Below are positions 1 through 8,808 of a stretch of 63,708 bases of DNA, piece by piece. The first letter of the stretch is position 1; every line of letters starts with the position of its first letter. The notes beneath the pieces are model-generated. The model ran no database searches. It was not told where the DNA came from and saw only the letters and a program-made list of their open reading frames with translations. Position numbers and translations under genes: made by a program. Source of the stretch: Nitrosovibrio sp. Nv17 (GTDB lineage Bacteria > Pseudomonadota > Gammaproteobacteria > Burkholderiales > Nitrosomonadaceae); the NCBI RefSeq assembly GCF_900119085.1, contig NZ_FPIQ01000017.1, positions 1 to 63,708 of the forward strand. Reading direction: 5' to 3'.

Positions 1-323
1 CGTAAATCTTGCGAATAAGCGTGCATGCCCGGACTCCAGATTGAACCCGGGATAATTTATCATATTGTCTATATTTAAATCAAAAATGCTCTAGAGACGC
101 GTTCGCGCCCTACGCTGGAAAGCTTCCCCTGGTGGTTCATGGCCCCTTTCTCCCGAATGTTGGAGCCTCCTCGAAACCCGGGGTAACCCGGTCATTCGAG
201 TTCCATGGCAATTATTCGGAAAGGCATTGGCAGCGCAAGAAACTCAGGCATTCTATACCACGACGCGGCCTCGAATCAGCGTTTTGCGTTTCCCTGGCAA
301 GCCCGATCGGCAGTATCCGTGCA
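1..323. other. Intergenic, no gene recognised
   Basis: No convincing gene is seen here. The first 90 bases are AT-rich and the rest is GC-rich. The open frames that cross this stretch lack family resemblance and run antisense to the membrane protein that ends at 324. Confidence 0.4.
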
Positions 324-1406
324 TCATGCCGCGGACGGATCCGCCTGCCTCAGGCCCTGCGCCACGTGCAGGCACCATACGAGTATCAGCGAAGCCGAGA
401 AGACGAAGAACCGGTACTGGTCCGAGGGAAACAGCAGCAGGTGCCCCGCGGTAAAGACGATGGGAATGGCGAGCAGAGGATAGAATTCCCTCCGCGCGCG
501 CTCCTGCCCTCCCCTCAGCCACAGCAGGTAGAGCGCCACCACGTAGATGGCGGCGTGCGAACGCAGGACCAGGTCGTTGAGCAGCACCCAGTAGGGCATC
601 AGGTAGTCTGCGGGCCGGGTGGAAATCACGATGTCGGCGGGATAGGGATGGGGCGAGCCCATGAAGGTGAAGTTGAACAGGGTCAGGTATCCGTATCCCC
701 CGCTCATGCGGGTGATGAGAAGATAGAGGCCGATGGCGGCCAGCAGCGAGCATGGCGCCGCAAGCCTGCTCCCCCGCAGATAGGCGTGGCCCATGAGCAG
801 GGCCGAGAGCAGGATGAAGTCGGTTCTGATCAGGGGAAGGATGGCCGCCACCGGGAAGACCGCTTTGCCTTTCCCCATCAGGCTGTACACCCCCGCAAGG
901 GAAAAAAAGCACGCCATCGCATCCGGCGTGGAGAAGCGTGCGAGATCCGTGTATCCGGTCACGGCCGCCACGACCGGCAGCATTCCCAGGGGTACCGAAG
1001 TCCGGGACATGATCAGGCCCAGGAGCAGCACGGACAGTGCGGCGAAGCACGCGCTGATCGTGAAGGTCGCCGCCGCGTAACCCAGTCCGGCACGCCCCAG
1101 CAGACGGACGAGCCCGATGTATGCGACCCGCGTGGCATAGAAGGGAATCTGCTGTTCCAGGGAGGCGGGATCGGCGAATACCGTGCCGGGATACCTGCCC
1201 GAGGTGAGCAGGGCAAACCTCTTGCTGCTGACCGTCCGCCTGACGCTGTCATAGGTCGCGCGGCTCAGGTCCTCGCCCCGGTAGCCGTCCCTGTGATAGG
1301 CCGCGGCCACGTAGGCAACCATGTCCCAGTTGCGATGGGGCTTGAGGAGCCCATACGCCAGCACCGCTGCGGCGGTGATGATGAAAATGGCATGCCTGAA
1401 AGTCAC
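324..1406 (-). CDS. GT-C-like polytopic membrane protein, unknown
   Basis: This 360-residue protein has about nine hydrophobic segments spread along its length. It starts at a GTG with a GGGGA-type ribosome site just upstream. After the first membrane segment comes a periplasmic-type loop with acidic residues (NWDMVAYV, about residues 27-34), and the C-terminal membrane segments follow a basic stretch. That layout recalls GT-C glycosyltransferases of the ArnT/PMT type, in which an acidic residue in the first loop is catalytic. No family can be named firmly. It is followed on the same strand by nothing visible and preceded by the mutarotase across a 130-base gap read the other way, so an operon is not obvious. 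The function is inferred only from topology. Confidence 0.7.
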   Translation of the reverse strand: MTFRHAIFIITAAAVLAYGLLKPHRNWDMVAYVAAAYHRDGYRGEDLSRATYDSVRRTVSSKRFALLTSGRYPGTVFADPASLEQQIPFYATRVAYIGLVRLLGRAGLGYAAATFTISACFAALSVLLLGLIMSRTSVPLGMLPVVAAVTGYTDLARFSTPDAMACFFSLAGVYSLMGKGKAVFPVAAILPLIRTDFILLSALLMGHAYLRGSRLAAPCSLLAAIGLYLLITRMSGGYGYLTLFNFTFMGSPHPYPADIVISTRPADYLMPYWVLLNDLVLRSHAAIYVVALYLLWLRGGQERARREFYPLLAIPIVFTAGHLLLFPSDQYRFFVFSASLILVWCLHVAQGLRQADPSAA

Positions 1407-1537
1407 CGGAGCATCCCCAGGGTCATTCCAGGCGCTTGCGGCAGCGGCAATCTCAGAGAGGACGCATGCTTTCGCTCATTGGCGAACACGCTGTGCCGTG
1501 CGCATCCACATGGCGCTCTCGTGGCGCGGCCTCCCTC

Positions 1538-2488
1538 CTACGACGCAAGGGGCGGCCGGACGCCCTGCAGCACGTGCGGCAAATCCCGCTCGACGCGGTA
1601 GCTGGCCGTCAGCCGGGTCTCGCCGCCAGGTGCGACCTGCACCGCGTCCACGTCGGCGTTGGCGGTTTCGACGCAGAGGAAGCGCCGGTAGTCGTCATCC
1701 TTCAGGTCCGCCATCTCCGCCGATATCCTTGCCCACGGGTTCCACACCACCGCGGTGCGGCTGCCTTGAGAGGCGATGCGTATCCTGCGATCCAGCGCAA
1801 CGTCGTCGATCACCAGTTCGCCCCGTACCCCCCGGTAGATGCGGTCGACCTCGGTGGCGATGGACACCGCTCCTTCCTGGCGCCTGCATGCGGCATGATC
1901 GGTCTTGTCCACGTATTCGAGCCCGTCCAGCCCCAGCACGCTCGCCCGGTCGATGTCCCCCACCCGAAAGTAGGTATGCAGCGCCTGGGTGATCTGGAAT
2001 GGCCGGGTGCCGGTGTTGCGCGTGAAGAGGCTCAGGCGCAGGGAAGCCCCCACCCCGATCTCCAGCGCCAGGTCGAAGGCATGCGGCCAGATCGCCCGCG
2101 TCTCTTCGGTGTCCGTCAGCCCCAGGGTGACCGTGAGCTCGCCGTCCGCCCCGGCGCCGGTGCGCTCCAGGTTCCAGTAGCGGTTGCGCACGAAACCATG
2201 CGCCGGACGGCCCAGTCCCTCCGGGTCGGGGCCGAACCACGGCCAGCACACGGGCGCGCCCCCCTTGATGGCCTTGCCGGGCTGGTAGTACGCCGCCTCG
2301 CTGAGGAACATGAGGTTGTCGGGATCGTTGGCGGGCTGGAAGGAGAGCACCTGTCCCGCGTAGAGGGAGATCACGGCGCTGGCCGCGTCGCTGTCGATCC
2401 TGATGAAGGGCAGCCCGCCCGCGCCCTCGACGATCCTGATCCGGTCGCCGATTCCATGAGCGGCATTCAATTGCTGGATGGTCGTCAT
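1538..2488 (-). CDS. D-hexose-6-phosphate mutarotase (YeaD-like aldose 1-epimerase)
   Basis: A 316-residue cytoplasmic enzyme of the galactose-mutarotase fold, close to the usual 290-310 residues of glucose-6-phosphate 1-epimerases. It interconverts the alpha and beta anomers of hexose 6-phosphates. Family landmarks are the CWPWFGP segment, AHGFVRNRYW with a conserved His, ALHTYFRVGDI with the second His, and VVWNPWA near the C-terminus. The ATG at 2488 has a GGAG ribosome site seven bases upstream. It stands alone between unrelated genes. The call is confident at the family level; the exact sugar phosphate is not visible from sequence. Confidence 0.92.
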   Translation of the reverse strand: MTTIQQLNAAHGIGDRIRIVEGAGGLPFIRIDSDAASAVISLYAGQVLSFQPANDPDNLMFLSEAAYYQPGKAIKGGAPVCWPWFGPDPEGLGRPAHGFVRNRYWNLERTGAGADGELTVTLGLTDTEETRAIWPHAFDLALEIGVGASLRLSLFTRNTGTRPFQITQALHTYFRVGDIDRASVLGLDGLEYVDKTDHAACRRQEGAVSIATEVDRIYRGVRGELVIDDVALDRRIRIASQGSRTAVVWNPWARISAEMADLKDDDYRRFLCVETANADVDAVQVAPGGETRLTASYRVERDLPHVLQGVRPPLAS

Positions 2489-2550
2489 CTGGCTTCTCCG
2501 AAAATGGAAGCATCATAGCACGCGCGGCCGTACGGCGGCCGCGCCGATGC

Positions 2551-3015
2551 CTACCGCAGCAGGATCAACCGGGGGATCGCATCGGGTCCCGCCCAGACGA
2601 TGGCGTTCTGCCGGAATTCCCGCCCGAGCGCCTGCGCCATTTCCAGCCCTAGGCCAAGCGTGAGCAGGCTCGCCTCAGCCGGCCAGACGCCGGATGGATC
2701 ACACCCCGCTCCTTTGAATATGTGCCCGGCGGGAACGAACCGCGCCAGCCTGCGACGCAGGCGCCGGGCCGCGGACCGGTTCTCAGCCGGGTCCAGGCGC
2801 GCGCCCCGTGGGTTCCAGGCGGTAATGAAGGCCGCGCACTGGCATCCGGATGCGGCGAGCAGCCGTGACAGCGGTGCGCAATACTCGTCGATGCGCAGGA
2901 TGAGAGAGCCGCCCCCGGGAGGCCCGGCGAGGGTCGCGCGGTACTCGGTCGCGCGGTAGAGGGCGATCAGCGCCGCTGGAAGCGAAGACCGCGGCGCAGG
3001 ACGCGCCGCCTTCAA
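2551..3015 (-). CDS. DUF3293 domain-containing protein
   Basis: A 154-residue protein that fits DUF3293 along its whole length. Matching features are an N-terminal YRATEYRA stretch, AAFITAWNPRG in the middle (about residues 62-72), a WPAEASLLTLGL segment and the C-terminal QNAIVWAGPDAIPRLILL motif. The start is TTG with GGAGGG four bases upstream, and no better ATG is in frame. The family has no established function. No membrane segment or signal peptide is seen, so it is probably cytoplasmic. Confidence 0.8.
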   Translation of the reverse strand: MKAARPAPRSSLPAALIALYRATEYRATLAGPPGGGSLILRIDEYCAPLSRLLAASGCQCAAFITAWNPRGARLDPAENRSAARRLRRRLARFVPAGHIFKGAGCDPSGVWPAEASLLTLGLGLEMAQALGREFRQNAIVWAGPDAIPRLILLR

Positions 3016-3139
3016 CCGGCCCTCCGGCCGCGCTTCGGCAGGCGTCGCCGGCTGACGCCGAACGGGCGGATCGTCGAACGCAGTGCCCGCTTCCCCATTC
3101 TTCCCCCCGGACGAGTCAATTCGATTGCATTCTATAACC

Positions 3140-3161
3140 TATCGATTATACTTTTTATCAT
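3140..3161. promoter_or_regulatory. Weak AT-rich operator-like site
   Basis: An AT-rich block (TATCGATTATA followed by CTTTTTATCAT) lies 145 bases upstream of the secreted protein at 3307. It loosely resembles the 22-bp sites at 9596, 12896 and 16890 but has shifted spacing and several mismatches. It may be only a promoter. Confidence 0.2.
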
Positions 3162-3306
3162 GCAACGCGCCGGATCCGGCGCATGCCGGGCAATGACCTG
3201 TTATGAAAGGAAAGACATACGGATTTCGCAGACCGGCGGGCGGCCAGGGCAGGCCCGCGCCCGATCGGGAAGCACGCATGGAACACGAACCGAAAGGAGC
3301 CATCTC

Positions 3307-3891
3307 ATGATGATCAAGCAATGGGTACGAGCCTCCATGGCGGCGCTGGCCGTAGCCATGGCACTCTATTGCGGTGCCGCCGCCGCGCATGGAAGGGTCG
3401 CGATGGAAGAGGATACCTGCATGCGCCGCCTCGGCGACAACAGCATGGTGCACCTGAGCGCCTATCAGCCGCAGCACGAGCCAGGCGACCAATATTGCAC
3501 CGAAATCCCCAAGGAAGGCGACACCTTCCTGGTGGTGGATCTCGTCGACCAGGCCCTGCGCGACATACCGATCGCGCTCAGGGTGGTAAGAGGCACCAGC
3601 GAGGTGGACGACGAAACCGTCACCTACCTGCATCCCGCCTCCCATCCGGACGGGGTGATCAGGGGCGAGACCACCCTGGACCAGGGGGTCTATACGGTGT
3701 TCATCACCGGGGATTCGGTGCCGCCGGTGCGCTACGAGTATCCCCTGCGCGTGAAGATGGTGAACTACGGCAACCTGCTGCGCGCATCGATCAAGCCCCT
3801 GATCATCGTCCTGCTGCTGACCTTCATCGCCTACAAGGTTGCAAGCTCGAAGCGTACCCGGGAGTGGTGGGCCACCCGCCGAGGCCGGTAG
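3307..3891 (+). CDS. Secreted, C-terminally membrane-anchored protein, unknown function
   Basis: A 194-residue protein with an N-terminal signal sequence (about residues 1-27, ending near AAAAHG). It then has a soluble domain with paired cysteines near residues 38 and 61, and a single C-terminal membrane helix (about 163-180) followed by a basic tail rich in Arg and Trp. The soluble part should therefore sit in the periplasm. The start at 3307 is chosen because AAAGGAG lies about ten bases upstream; longer in-frame versions lack a ribosome site. A strong hairpin terminator follows at 3922. I do not recognise the family. Its closeness to the zinc island is the only clue to its role. Confidence 0.75.
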   Translation: MMIKQWVRASMAALAVAMALYCGAAAAHGRVAMEEDTCMRRLGDNSMVHLSAYQPQHEPGDQYCTEIPKEGDTFLVVDLVDQALRDIPIALRVVRGTSEVDDETVTYLHPASHPDGVIRGETTLDQGVYTVFITGDSVPPVRYEYPLRVKMVNYGNLLRASIKPLIIVLLLTFIAYKVASSKRTREWWATRRGR

Positions 3892-3921
3892 CGGACATCA
3901 TTGCCGCTCCAGGCGCACCCA

Positions 3922-3950
3922 GGGGCAGGCCGGCAGCGGCCTGCCCCTTT
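3922..3950 (+). terminator. Rho-independent terminator
   Basis: A perfect 11-bp stem (GGGGCAGGCCG / CGGCCTGCCCC) with a GCAG loop, followed by TTT. It lies 30 bases after the stop of the gene at 3307 and before ppk2. Confidence 0.8.
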
Positions 3951-4018
3951 GCATTGCGGCGGCAAGCCGGTACCATGCTCACGGAAGAACGGCATCCACA
4001 GGAATCCACGGGGAAAAC

Positions 4019-4825
4019 ATGAGCAAGAAACGCGACGATCCGGCTGCGGCAGGGTTCCCGCCCGAGCCCTCCAAAAAGGAGTACGGCGAGACCCTCTACC
4101 GGCTCCAGGTCGAACTGGTCAAGCTGCAGCGGCACTTCATCGAGCATGGCAACAGGATCCTGATCATTTTCGAAGGGCGCGACGCGGCCGGCAAGGACGG
4201 CACCATCAAGCGCATCACCCGCTACCTGAGCCCGCGGGAAACGCGGGTGGTGGCGCTGGGCAAGCCATCCGACAGGGACCGCAGTTCGTGGTACTTCCAG
4301 CGCTACGTGCCGCACCTGCCCGCCGCACAGGAACTGGTGCTGTTCAACCGCAGTTGGTACAACCGCGCGGGAGTGGAGTCGGTGATGGGCTTCTGCACCC
4401 GTCCGGAATATGACGAATTCATGGATACGGTACCGGAGTTCGAGCACATGCTGGTGCACTCGGGCATCACGCTCTTCAAGTATTATCTCGACATCAGCAA
4501 GCGGGAGCAGGTCAGGCGGCTGAAACGGCGCAAGCAGGATCCGCTCACGCAGTGGAAGACCAGCGCGCTGGACGCCTACGCGGTCAAGAAATGGGATGCC
4601 TACGGCCAGGCGCGCGACCGGATGCTGGCGCGCACCCACAATCTCACCTCGCCCTGGACCATTGCCCGCGCCGACAGCAAGAAGCTGACGCGCATCAATG
4701 TGATCAAGGACATGCTCAGCCGTCTCGACTACGAAAACAAGGACGAGCGGCTGGTCATGCCGGACAGGCGTGTGGTGATGGAATTCCAGACTTCCCTCAT
4801 CGAGGATGGCATGCTGGAGTCATGA
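4019..4825 (+). CDS. ppk2: Polyphosphate kinase 2 (PPK2 family)
   Basis: A 268-residue single-domain PPK2, which moves phosphate between inorganic polyphosphate and nucleotides. The Walker A loop GRDAAGKDG is at residues 53-61. The second motif LVLFNRSWYNRAGVE lies near residues 102-116, and the lid-type basic segment RRLKRRKQDPL follows. The length fits one-domain class I enzymes. The ATG at 4019 follows GGGGA. It is separated from the upstream gene by a terminator and from the DUF2796 gene by about 230 bases, so it is probably transcribed alone. Whether it prefers ADP, GDP or AMP cannot be read from the sequence. Confidence 0.95.
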   Translation: MSKKRDDPAAAGFPPEPSKKEYGETLYRLQVELVKLQRHFIEHGNRILIIFEGRDAAGKDGTIKRITRYLSPRETRVVALGKPSDRDRSSWYFQRYVPHLPAAQELVLFNRSWYNRAGVESVMGFCTRPEYDEFMDTVPEFEHMLVHSGITLFKYYLDISKREQVRRLKRRKQDPLTQWKTSALDAYAVKKWDAYGQARDRMLARTHNLTSPWTIARADSKKLTRINVIKDMLSRLDYENKDERLVMPDRRVVMEFQTSLIEDGMLES

Positions 4826-5059
4826 CCGCTGCCGCCGTCGCCTCCCTTGCGGAAACGCGCCGCAACGGTGCGCAGACAGCGGCCCTGCGGATGAATGCAC
4901 GGGTTGAACGAATCGCATTCCGGACTGCCCAACCCCGTGATGGGGCGCGCTGCCGACCCCGGCGCGGCAGGCGATGTAACCGTGAAGCCTCGCCGCCAAC
5001 CTGTGCTCTCGATCCCGGATCGGGTTTCCGGCGACAGGTCCCACTGGAGAAATCGATAC

Positions 5060-5962
5060 ATGGATCCGACACGACGCCTCTCGACCCGGGCCAGGGCGGC
5101 CGCGCTGCTTCTCGCAACCGGGTGGCTGCCGCTTGCCCTGGCGCAGCCGCCGGGTGCCCACGTGCACGGCCAGGCCGCGCTGGAGATCGCCGTCGACGGC
5201 GATGTGGTGCACATCCACCTGCACAGCCCGCTGGACAGCCTCGTCGGGTTCGAGCACGCCCCGAGGAATGAAAAGGAGCGCCACGCGATCAAGGCCCTGG
5301 CGGCCCGGCTCCACCAGGCCGACACGCTGTTCGTGCTCACGCCCGAGGCCCGCTGCCAGGTGGAATCGACCGAACTGTCCTCTCCCGTGCTGTCCCCGGA
5401 TTCTTCCCCGCGCTCCCATTTCCAGGAAGAACGGCAGACCCTCGGGACGAGGGCCGCCGACGGCAGCGCATGGTCCACCGCCTCCCATGGCACGCGTCCC
5501 CGTCTCTGGCCCTCGGGGCAGGAATACGACTTCGCCTTCACCCCCATCATCCAGCTGGGCGGCGGCCGGCCCGCTGCCGTGTTCGCCCTGCCCGGCCTGC
5601 GCCCATATCCCGGCGGGGCTGGCCTGCGGTGGGAGGACACCGCCGGCACGCTCGCCAGGGCTCGCCTGCTGCCTCCGTCGTCCTATCGGGTGACTGCACC
5701 GATGCACGCGGGCAAAACCCTTTCGACCGCCAGGATTGCCTCCCAGGTGGCGCAGGCCGATCACGATGAGGAAGCTCACGCCCACGCGGAACTCGAGGCC
5801 GCATGGCAGTTCCGGTGCGCCCGGCCGCAGGCGCTTCGGGGGATCGAGGTGCGCCTGTTCCAGGTATTCCCCGATCTGCAGCGTATCGACGCCGCCGTCG
5901 CGGCCCCCGGCGGGCAGTCCGGCGCACGCCTGTCCCCCGGATCCACGCGGCTCGCGTGGTAG
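5060..5962 (+). CDS. zrgA: DUF2796 periplasmic zinc-binding protein, ZrgA-like
   Basis: A 300-residue secreted protein with a signal peptide (about 1-29, LALA-Q). His-rich segments start the mature part (HVHG, then VVHIHLHSPLDS) and a second His/acid cluster, DHDEEAHAHAE, sits near residue 240. DUF2796 proteins of this build include ZrgA of the Vibrio cholerae zinc uptake set ZrgABCDE, recalled from the literature. It heads a run of four same-strand genes: this protein, an ABC ATPase, an FtsX-type permease and a DUF3299 protein, the same company as in zrg loci. The start is set by GGAGAA eight bases upstream. A periplasmic zinc-capture role is inferred from family, His content and neighbours. 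Confidence 0.85.
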   Translation: MDPTRRLSTRARAAALLLATGWLPLALAQPPGAHVHGQAALEIAVDGDVVHIHLHSPLDSLVGFEHAPRNEKERHAIKALAARLHQADTLFVLTPEARCQVESTELSSPVLSPDSSPRSHFQEERQTLGTRAADGSAWSTASHGTRPRLWPSGQEYDFAFTPIIQLGGGRPAAVFALPGLRPYPGGAGLRWEDTAGTLARARLLPPSSYRVTAPMHAGKTLSTARIASQVAQADHDEEAHAHAELEAAWQFRCARPQALRGIEVRLFQVFPDLQRIDAAVAAPGGQSGARLSPGSTRLAW

Positions 5963-5991
5963 CGGAAGGTGCGGGCGATCGATCCGGAAGC

Positions 5992-6705
5992 ATGAGCCCG
6001 AGTCCGCTTGCGATCGCTGTGCAGGACCTGGTGTTTCAGTGGCCCGCCCGGAACCAGGCGGGATTTCGCCTCTCCATTCCCCGGTTCGAGGTGGAGCGCG
6101 GCGAGCGTGTGTTTCTGCAGGGGGCGAGCGGCAGCGGCAAGAGCACCCTCCTGAGCCTGCTGGGGGGCGTGCTGCGGCCACAGCCCTGCCGCCTGCGCGT
6201 GCTGGACACCGACCTGACGGCGCTTTCATCCAGCGACCGGGACCGCTTCCGCGTGGACCACGTGGGTTTCCTGTTCCAGCAATTCAACCTGGTTCCCTAC
6301 CTCTCGGTGCGCGAGAACGTATTGCTGCCCTGCCGCTTCTCCCGGCACCGGCGGCGGCAGGCGCTGCAGTCGGCCTCCTCGCTACAGCAGGCGGCGGACC
6401 GGTTGCTGCAGCGGCTGGGGCTGGATGGCAGCCTCGCCCGGCAGCCGGTCACGGCGCTGTCGGTGGGCCAGCAGCAGCGCATCGCCGCGGCGCGGGCGCT
6501 GATCGGCCACCCGGAGCTGATCATCGCGGACGAGCCGACCTCGGCCCTGGATGCGGACCGGCAGGGAGAATTCCTCGACCTGCTGCTGGAACGCTGCGCC
6601 GATGATCGCGTCACGCTGGTCTTCGTCAGCCACGACCAGCGGCTGGAATCGCGCTTCACCCGGAGCGTGAGACTGGACGACCTGTGCGCAACCACCCCCT
6701 GCTGA
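5992..6705 (+). CDS. zrgB: ABC transporter ATP-binding protein, LolD/MacB type (ZrgB-like)
   Basis: A 237-residue ATPase with Walker A GASGSGKST near residues 43-51, Q-loop FLFQQFN, a signature read as LSVGQQQR instead of LSGGQ, and Walker B LIIADEPTSALD followed by VSHD. It belongs to the LolD/MacB/FtsE group that pairs with FtsX-like permeases, and just such a permease follows. It begins 29 bases after the DUF2796 gene. The signature with Val in place of the first Gly is unusual but seen in this group. It probably energises the partner permease rather than importing zinc by the classical ZnuABC route. Confidence 0.88.
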   Translation: MSPSPLAIAVQDLVFQWPARNQAGFRLSIPRFEVERGERVFLQGASGSGKSTLLSLLGGVLRPQPCRLRVLDTDLTALSSSDRDRFRVDHVGFLFQQFNLVPYLSVRENVLLPCRFSRHRRRQALQSASSLQQAADRLLQRLGLDGSLARQPVTALSVGQQQRIAAARALIGHPELIIADEPTSALDADRQGEFLDLLLERCADDRVTLVFVSHDQRLESRFTRSVRLDDLCATTPC

Positions 6706-6763
6706 TCCGCCTGCATGCGCCCGCACCCGGCACGATCCGGCCTGCCGTGGTGAGAGGCGACCC

Positions 6764-8026
6764 CTGAAGCCCCTGCTCTCCCTGGCGCTTGCCAGCGCGT
6801 GGAACCGCCACGCCACGCTCGGCCTGATGGCGATCAGCATCGCGCTCTCGGTCATGCTGCTGCTGGGCGTCGAGCAGCTTCGCATCCAGGCACGCGAAAA
6901 TTTCACGCAGTCCATCTCCGGCACCGACCTGGTGGTGGGGGCGCGCACCAGCCCGATCCAGCTGGTGCTCTATGCGGTGTTCCGCCTCGGCGACGCCACC
7001 CACAACATCCGCTGGACCAGCTTCCAGGCGGTGGCTGCGCATCCGGCCGTGGCATGGGCGGTGCCGCTCTCGCTGGGCGATTCGCATCGCGGCCACGCGG
7101 TGGTGGGCACCACGGCCGCCTACTTCGAGCATTTCCGCTACGGCGACCGCCAGCCGCTCGCCTTTTCCGCGGGCCAGCCGTTCGCAGACGTATTCGACGC
7201 CGTGATCGGCGCCGAGGTGGCGGCGCAGTTCGGCTACCGCCTGGGCGACCGCATCGTGCTCAATCACGGCAGCGGCGGCATCGGCCTGGCCGAGCATGCC
7301 GACAAGCCCTTCACCGTAAGCGGCATCCTCAGGCGCACCGGCCTGGCGGTGGATCGCAGCATCCACGTCAGCCTGGAGGCGATCGAGGCCATCCACCTCG
7401 ACTGGCAGGGGGGCGCGCCCATGCCCGGCGTCTCCATCCCGCCCGAGCATGTGCGCAAGTTCGACCTGGCGCCGAAGGAGATCACGGCCGCGCTCATCGG
7501 CCTGAAGAATCGCGCGGGCGTGTTCCAGATGCAGCGCTTCGTCAACCGGTACCAGGGCGAGCCGCTGCTGGCCGTCCTGCCGGGGGTGGCGCTGGACGAC
7601 CTTTGGAGTGTGGTCGGCGTGGTCGAACGTTCGCTGCTGGCGATTTCCGCGCTGGTGGTCGCAGTGGGCCTGAGCGGCCTGGTGGCGGTCGTGCTGGCGG
7701 GCCTGAGCGAGCGCCGGCGCGAACTGGCGATCCTGCGCTCGGTAGGTGCGGGGCCGCGCGTGGTGTTCCTGCTGCTCGCCATCGAAGGGTTGATGGTGGT
7801 GGTTGCGGGCGCGGCACTGGGCGTGCTGGGGCTGATGGGACTCGGCGCCCTGGCCGCACCCATGGTGGAAGAGCACCTGGGCGTCACGCTGTCGGCAAGC
7901 ACGCTGACTCCCGAAGCCTGGCGCCTGCTGCTGCTGGTCATGGCCACGGGCTTCGCCGTCAGCCTCGTCCCGGGCTATCGCGCCTACCGGCTGTCGCTGG
8001 CGGACGGCCTCACTCCCAGACTGTGA
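6764..8026 (+). CDS. zrgC: ABC transporter permease, FtsX-like (ZrgC-like)
   Basis: A 420-residue permease with an N-terminal membrane helix, a large periplasmic domain (about residues 60-290) and three C-terminal helices carrying SERRRELAILRSVGA, the FtsX/MacB-type coupling segment. The first in-frame ATG (6827) would cut off the conserved LALASAWNRHATLGL leader just before helix 1. A CTG at 6764 has GAGAGG six bases upstream and restores that leader, so I place the start there; there is no in-frame ATG or GTG between. It is the membrane partner of the ATPase at 5992. Confidence is high for the gene and moderate for the start. Confidence 0.85.
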   Translation: MKPLLSLALASAWNRHATLGLMAISIALSVMLLLGVEQLRIQARENFTQSISGTDLVVGARTSPIQLVLYAVFRLGDATHNIRWTSFQAVAAHPAVAWAVPLSLGDSHRGHAVVGTTAAYFEHFRYGDRQPLAFSAGQPFADVFDAVIGAEVAAQFGYRLGDRIVLNHGSGGIGLAEHADKPFTVSGILRRTGLAVDRSIHVSLEAIEAIHLDWQGGAPMPGVSIPPEHVRKFDLAPKEITAALIGLKNRAGVFQMQRFVNRYQGEPLLAVLPGVALDDLWSVVGVVERSLLAISALVVAVGLSGLVAVVLAGLSERRRELAILRSVGAGPRVVFLLLAIEGLMVVVAGAALGVLGLMGLGALAAPMVEEHLGVTLSASTLTPEAWRLLLLVMATGFAVSLVPGYRAYRLSLADGLTPRL

Positions 8027-8046
8027 TCCAAAGGAGGATACCTGCC

Positions 8047-8658
8047 ATGTCGCTCGCCCGAACCTGTCTTGCCCGCCTTCTTCCTCTCGCCGCCGCCCTG
8101 GCGCTCGTCGCGCAACCACCCGCAGCCACCGCCAGGGACTACGCGATCGGGGAAAAGCTGCAGGCCTCCCCGCCGCGCGCCGCCAAGGGCAAACCCGCTA
8201 CCGGCGTCGGCTACAAGGAAAAGACGTGGGACGACCTGATGCCCAAGGATTGGGATCCGATGGCGCCGCTGAAGGGACTGAAGCTGGACAACCTGCAGGA
8301 CAGCGACCCGCGCGCCATCGAGGCACTGGAGAAGATACGCGCCGCCTGGACCGATGCGCCCATCGAACCCTCGCTGGACGGGGCCCGCATCCGCATCCCC
8401 GGCTTCGTGATTCCCCTGGAGCGCGCCGGCGGCAAGGTGAGCGAATTCCTGCTGGTTCCCTACTTCGGCGCCTGCATCCACACCCCGCCGCCGCCTTCCA
8501 ACCAGATCATCCACGTGCGCGCGGCGAAGCCCGCAATCAGCATGCGCACCATGGATACCATGTGGGTCAGCGGCACGCTGCACGCCGGCAAGGTCGACAC
8601 GGAAATGGGCCAGGCGGGCTACCGGCTGAGCGCCGAGTGGATCACCCCCTACCCGTGA
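8047..8658 (+). CDS. zrgD: DUF3299 periplasmic protein (ZrgD-like)
   Basis: A 203-residue secreted protein. The signal peptide is residues 1-29, followed by the DUF3299 core: WDDLMPKDWDP, a stretch ending GFVIPLE, then LLVPYFGACIHTPPPPSNQ and a C-terminal MGQAGYRLSA segment. The conserved Cys-Ile-His sits in the middle of that core. The ribosome site AAGGAGG is nine bases before the ATG and 20 bases after the permease stop, so it is the last gene of the zrg-like operon. Its biochemical role is unknown; the set of neighbours points to zinc acquisition. Confidence 0.85.
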   Translation: MSLARTCLARLLPLAAALALVAQPPAATARDYAIGEKLQASPPRAAKGKPATGVGYKEKTWDDLMPKDWDPMAPLKGLKLDNLQDSDPRAIEALEKIRAAWTDAPIEPSLDGARIRIPGFVIPLERAGGKVSEFLLVPYFGACIHTPPPPSNQIIHVRAAKPAISMRTMDTMWVSGTLHAGKVDTEMGQAGYRLSAEWITPYP

Positions 8659-8808
8659 ACAATCCGGTAGCGACGGCCCGCAAATAGTACTGGCATGAAA
8701 AATCGGACAGATCGCGGAGAGATAGACAACAGGGGAGAAAAGAATATATTATCACCAGGTATTACCATGTGATGGATAATTTGAAGATCGCTTGAAAATG
8801 GCTTGATT

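Noticed and set aside
132-1601. 489-residue open frame on the plus strand
   Set aside because: It is antisense to the membrane protein at 324-1406 and has the Arg/Gln/His-rich composition of a GC-rich shadow frame.
8740-8785. Fourth copy of the zinc operator
   Set aside because: AT-rich with ATTATC and GATAAT, but spacing and order do not fit the 22-bp motif; more likely the toxin-antitoxin operator.
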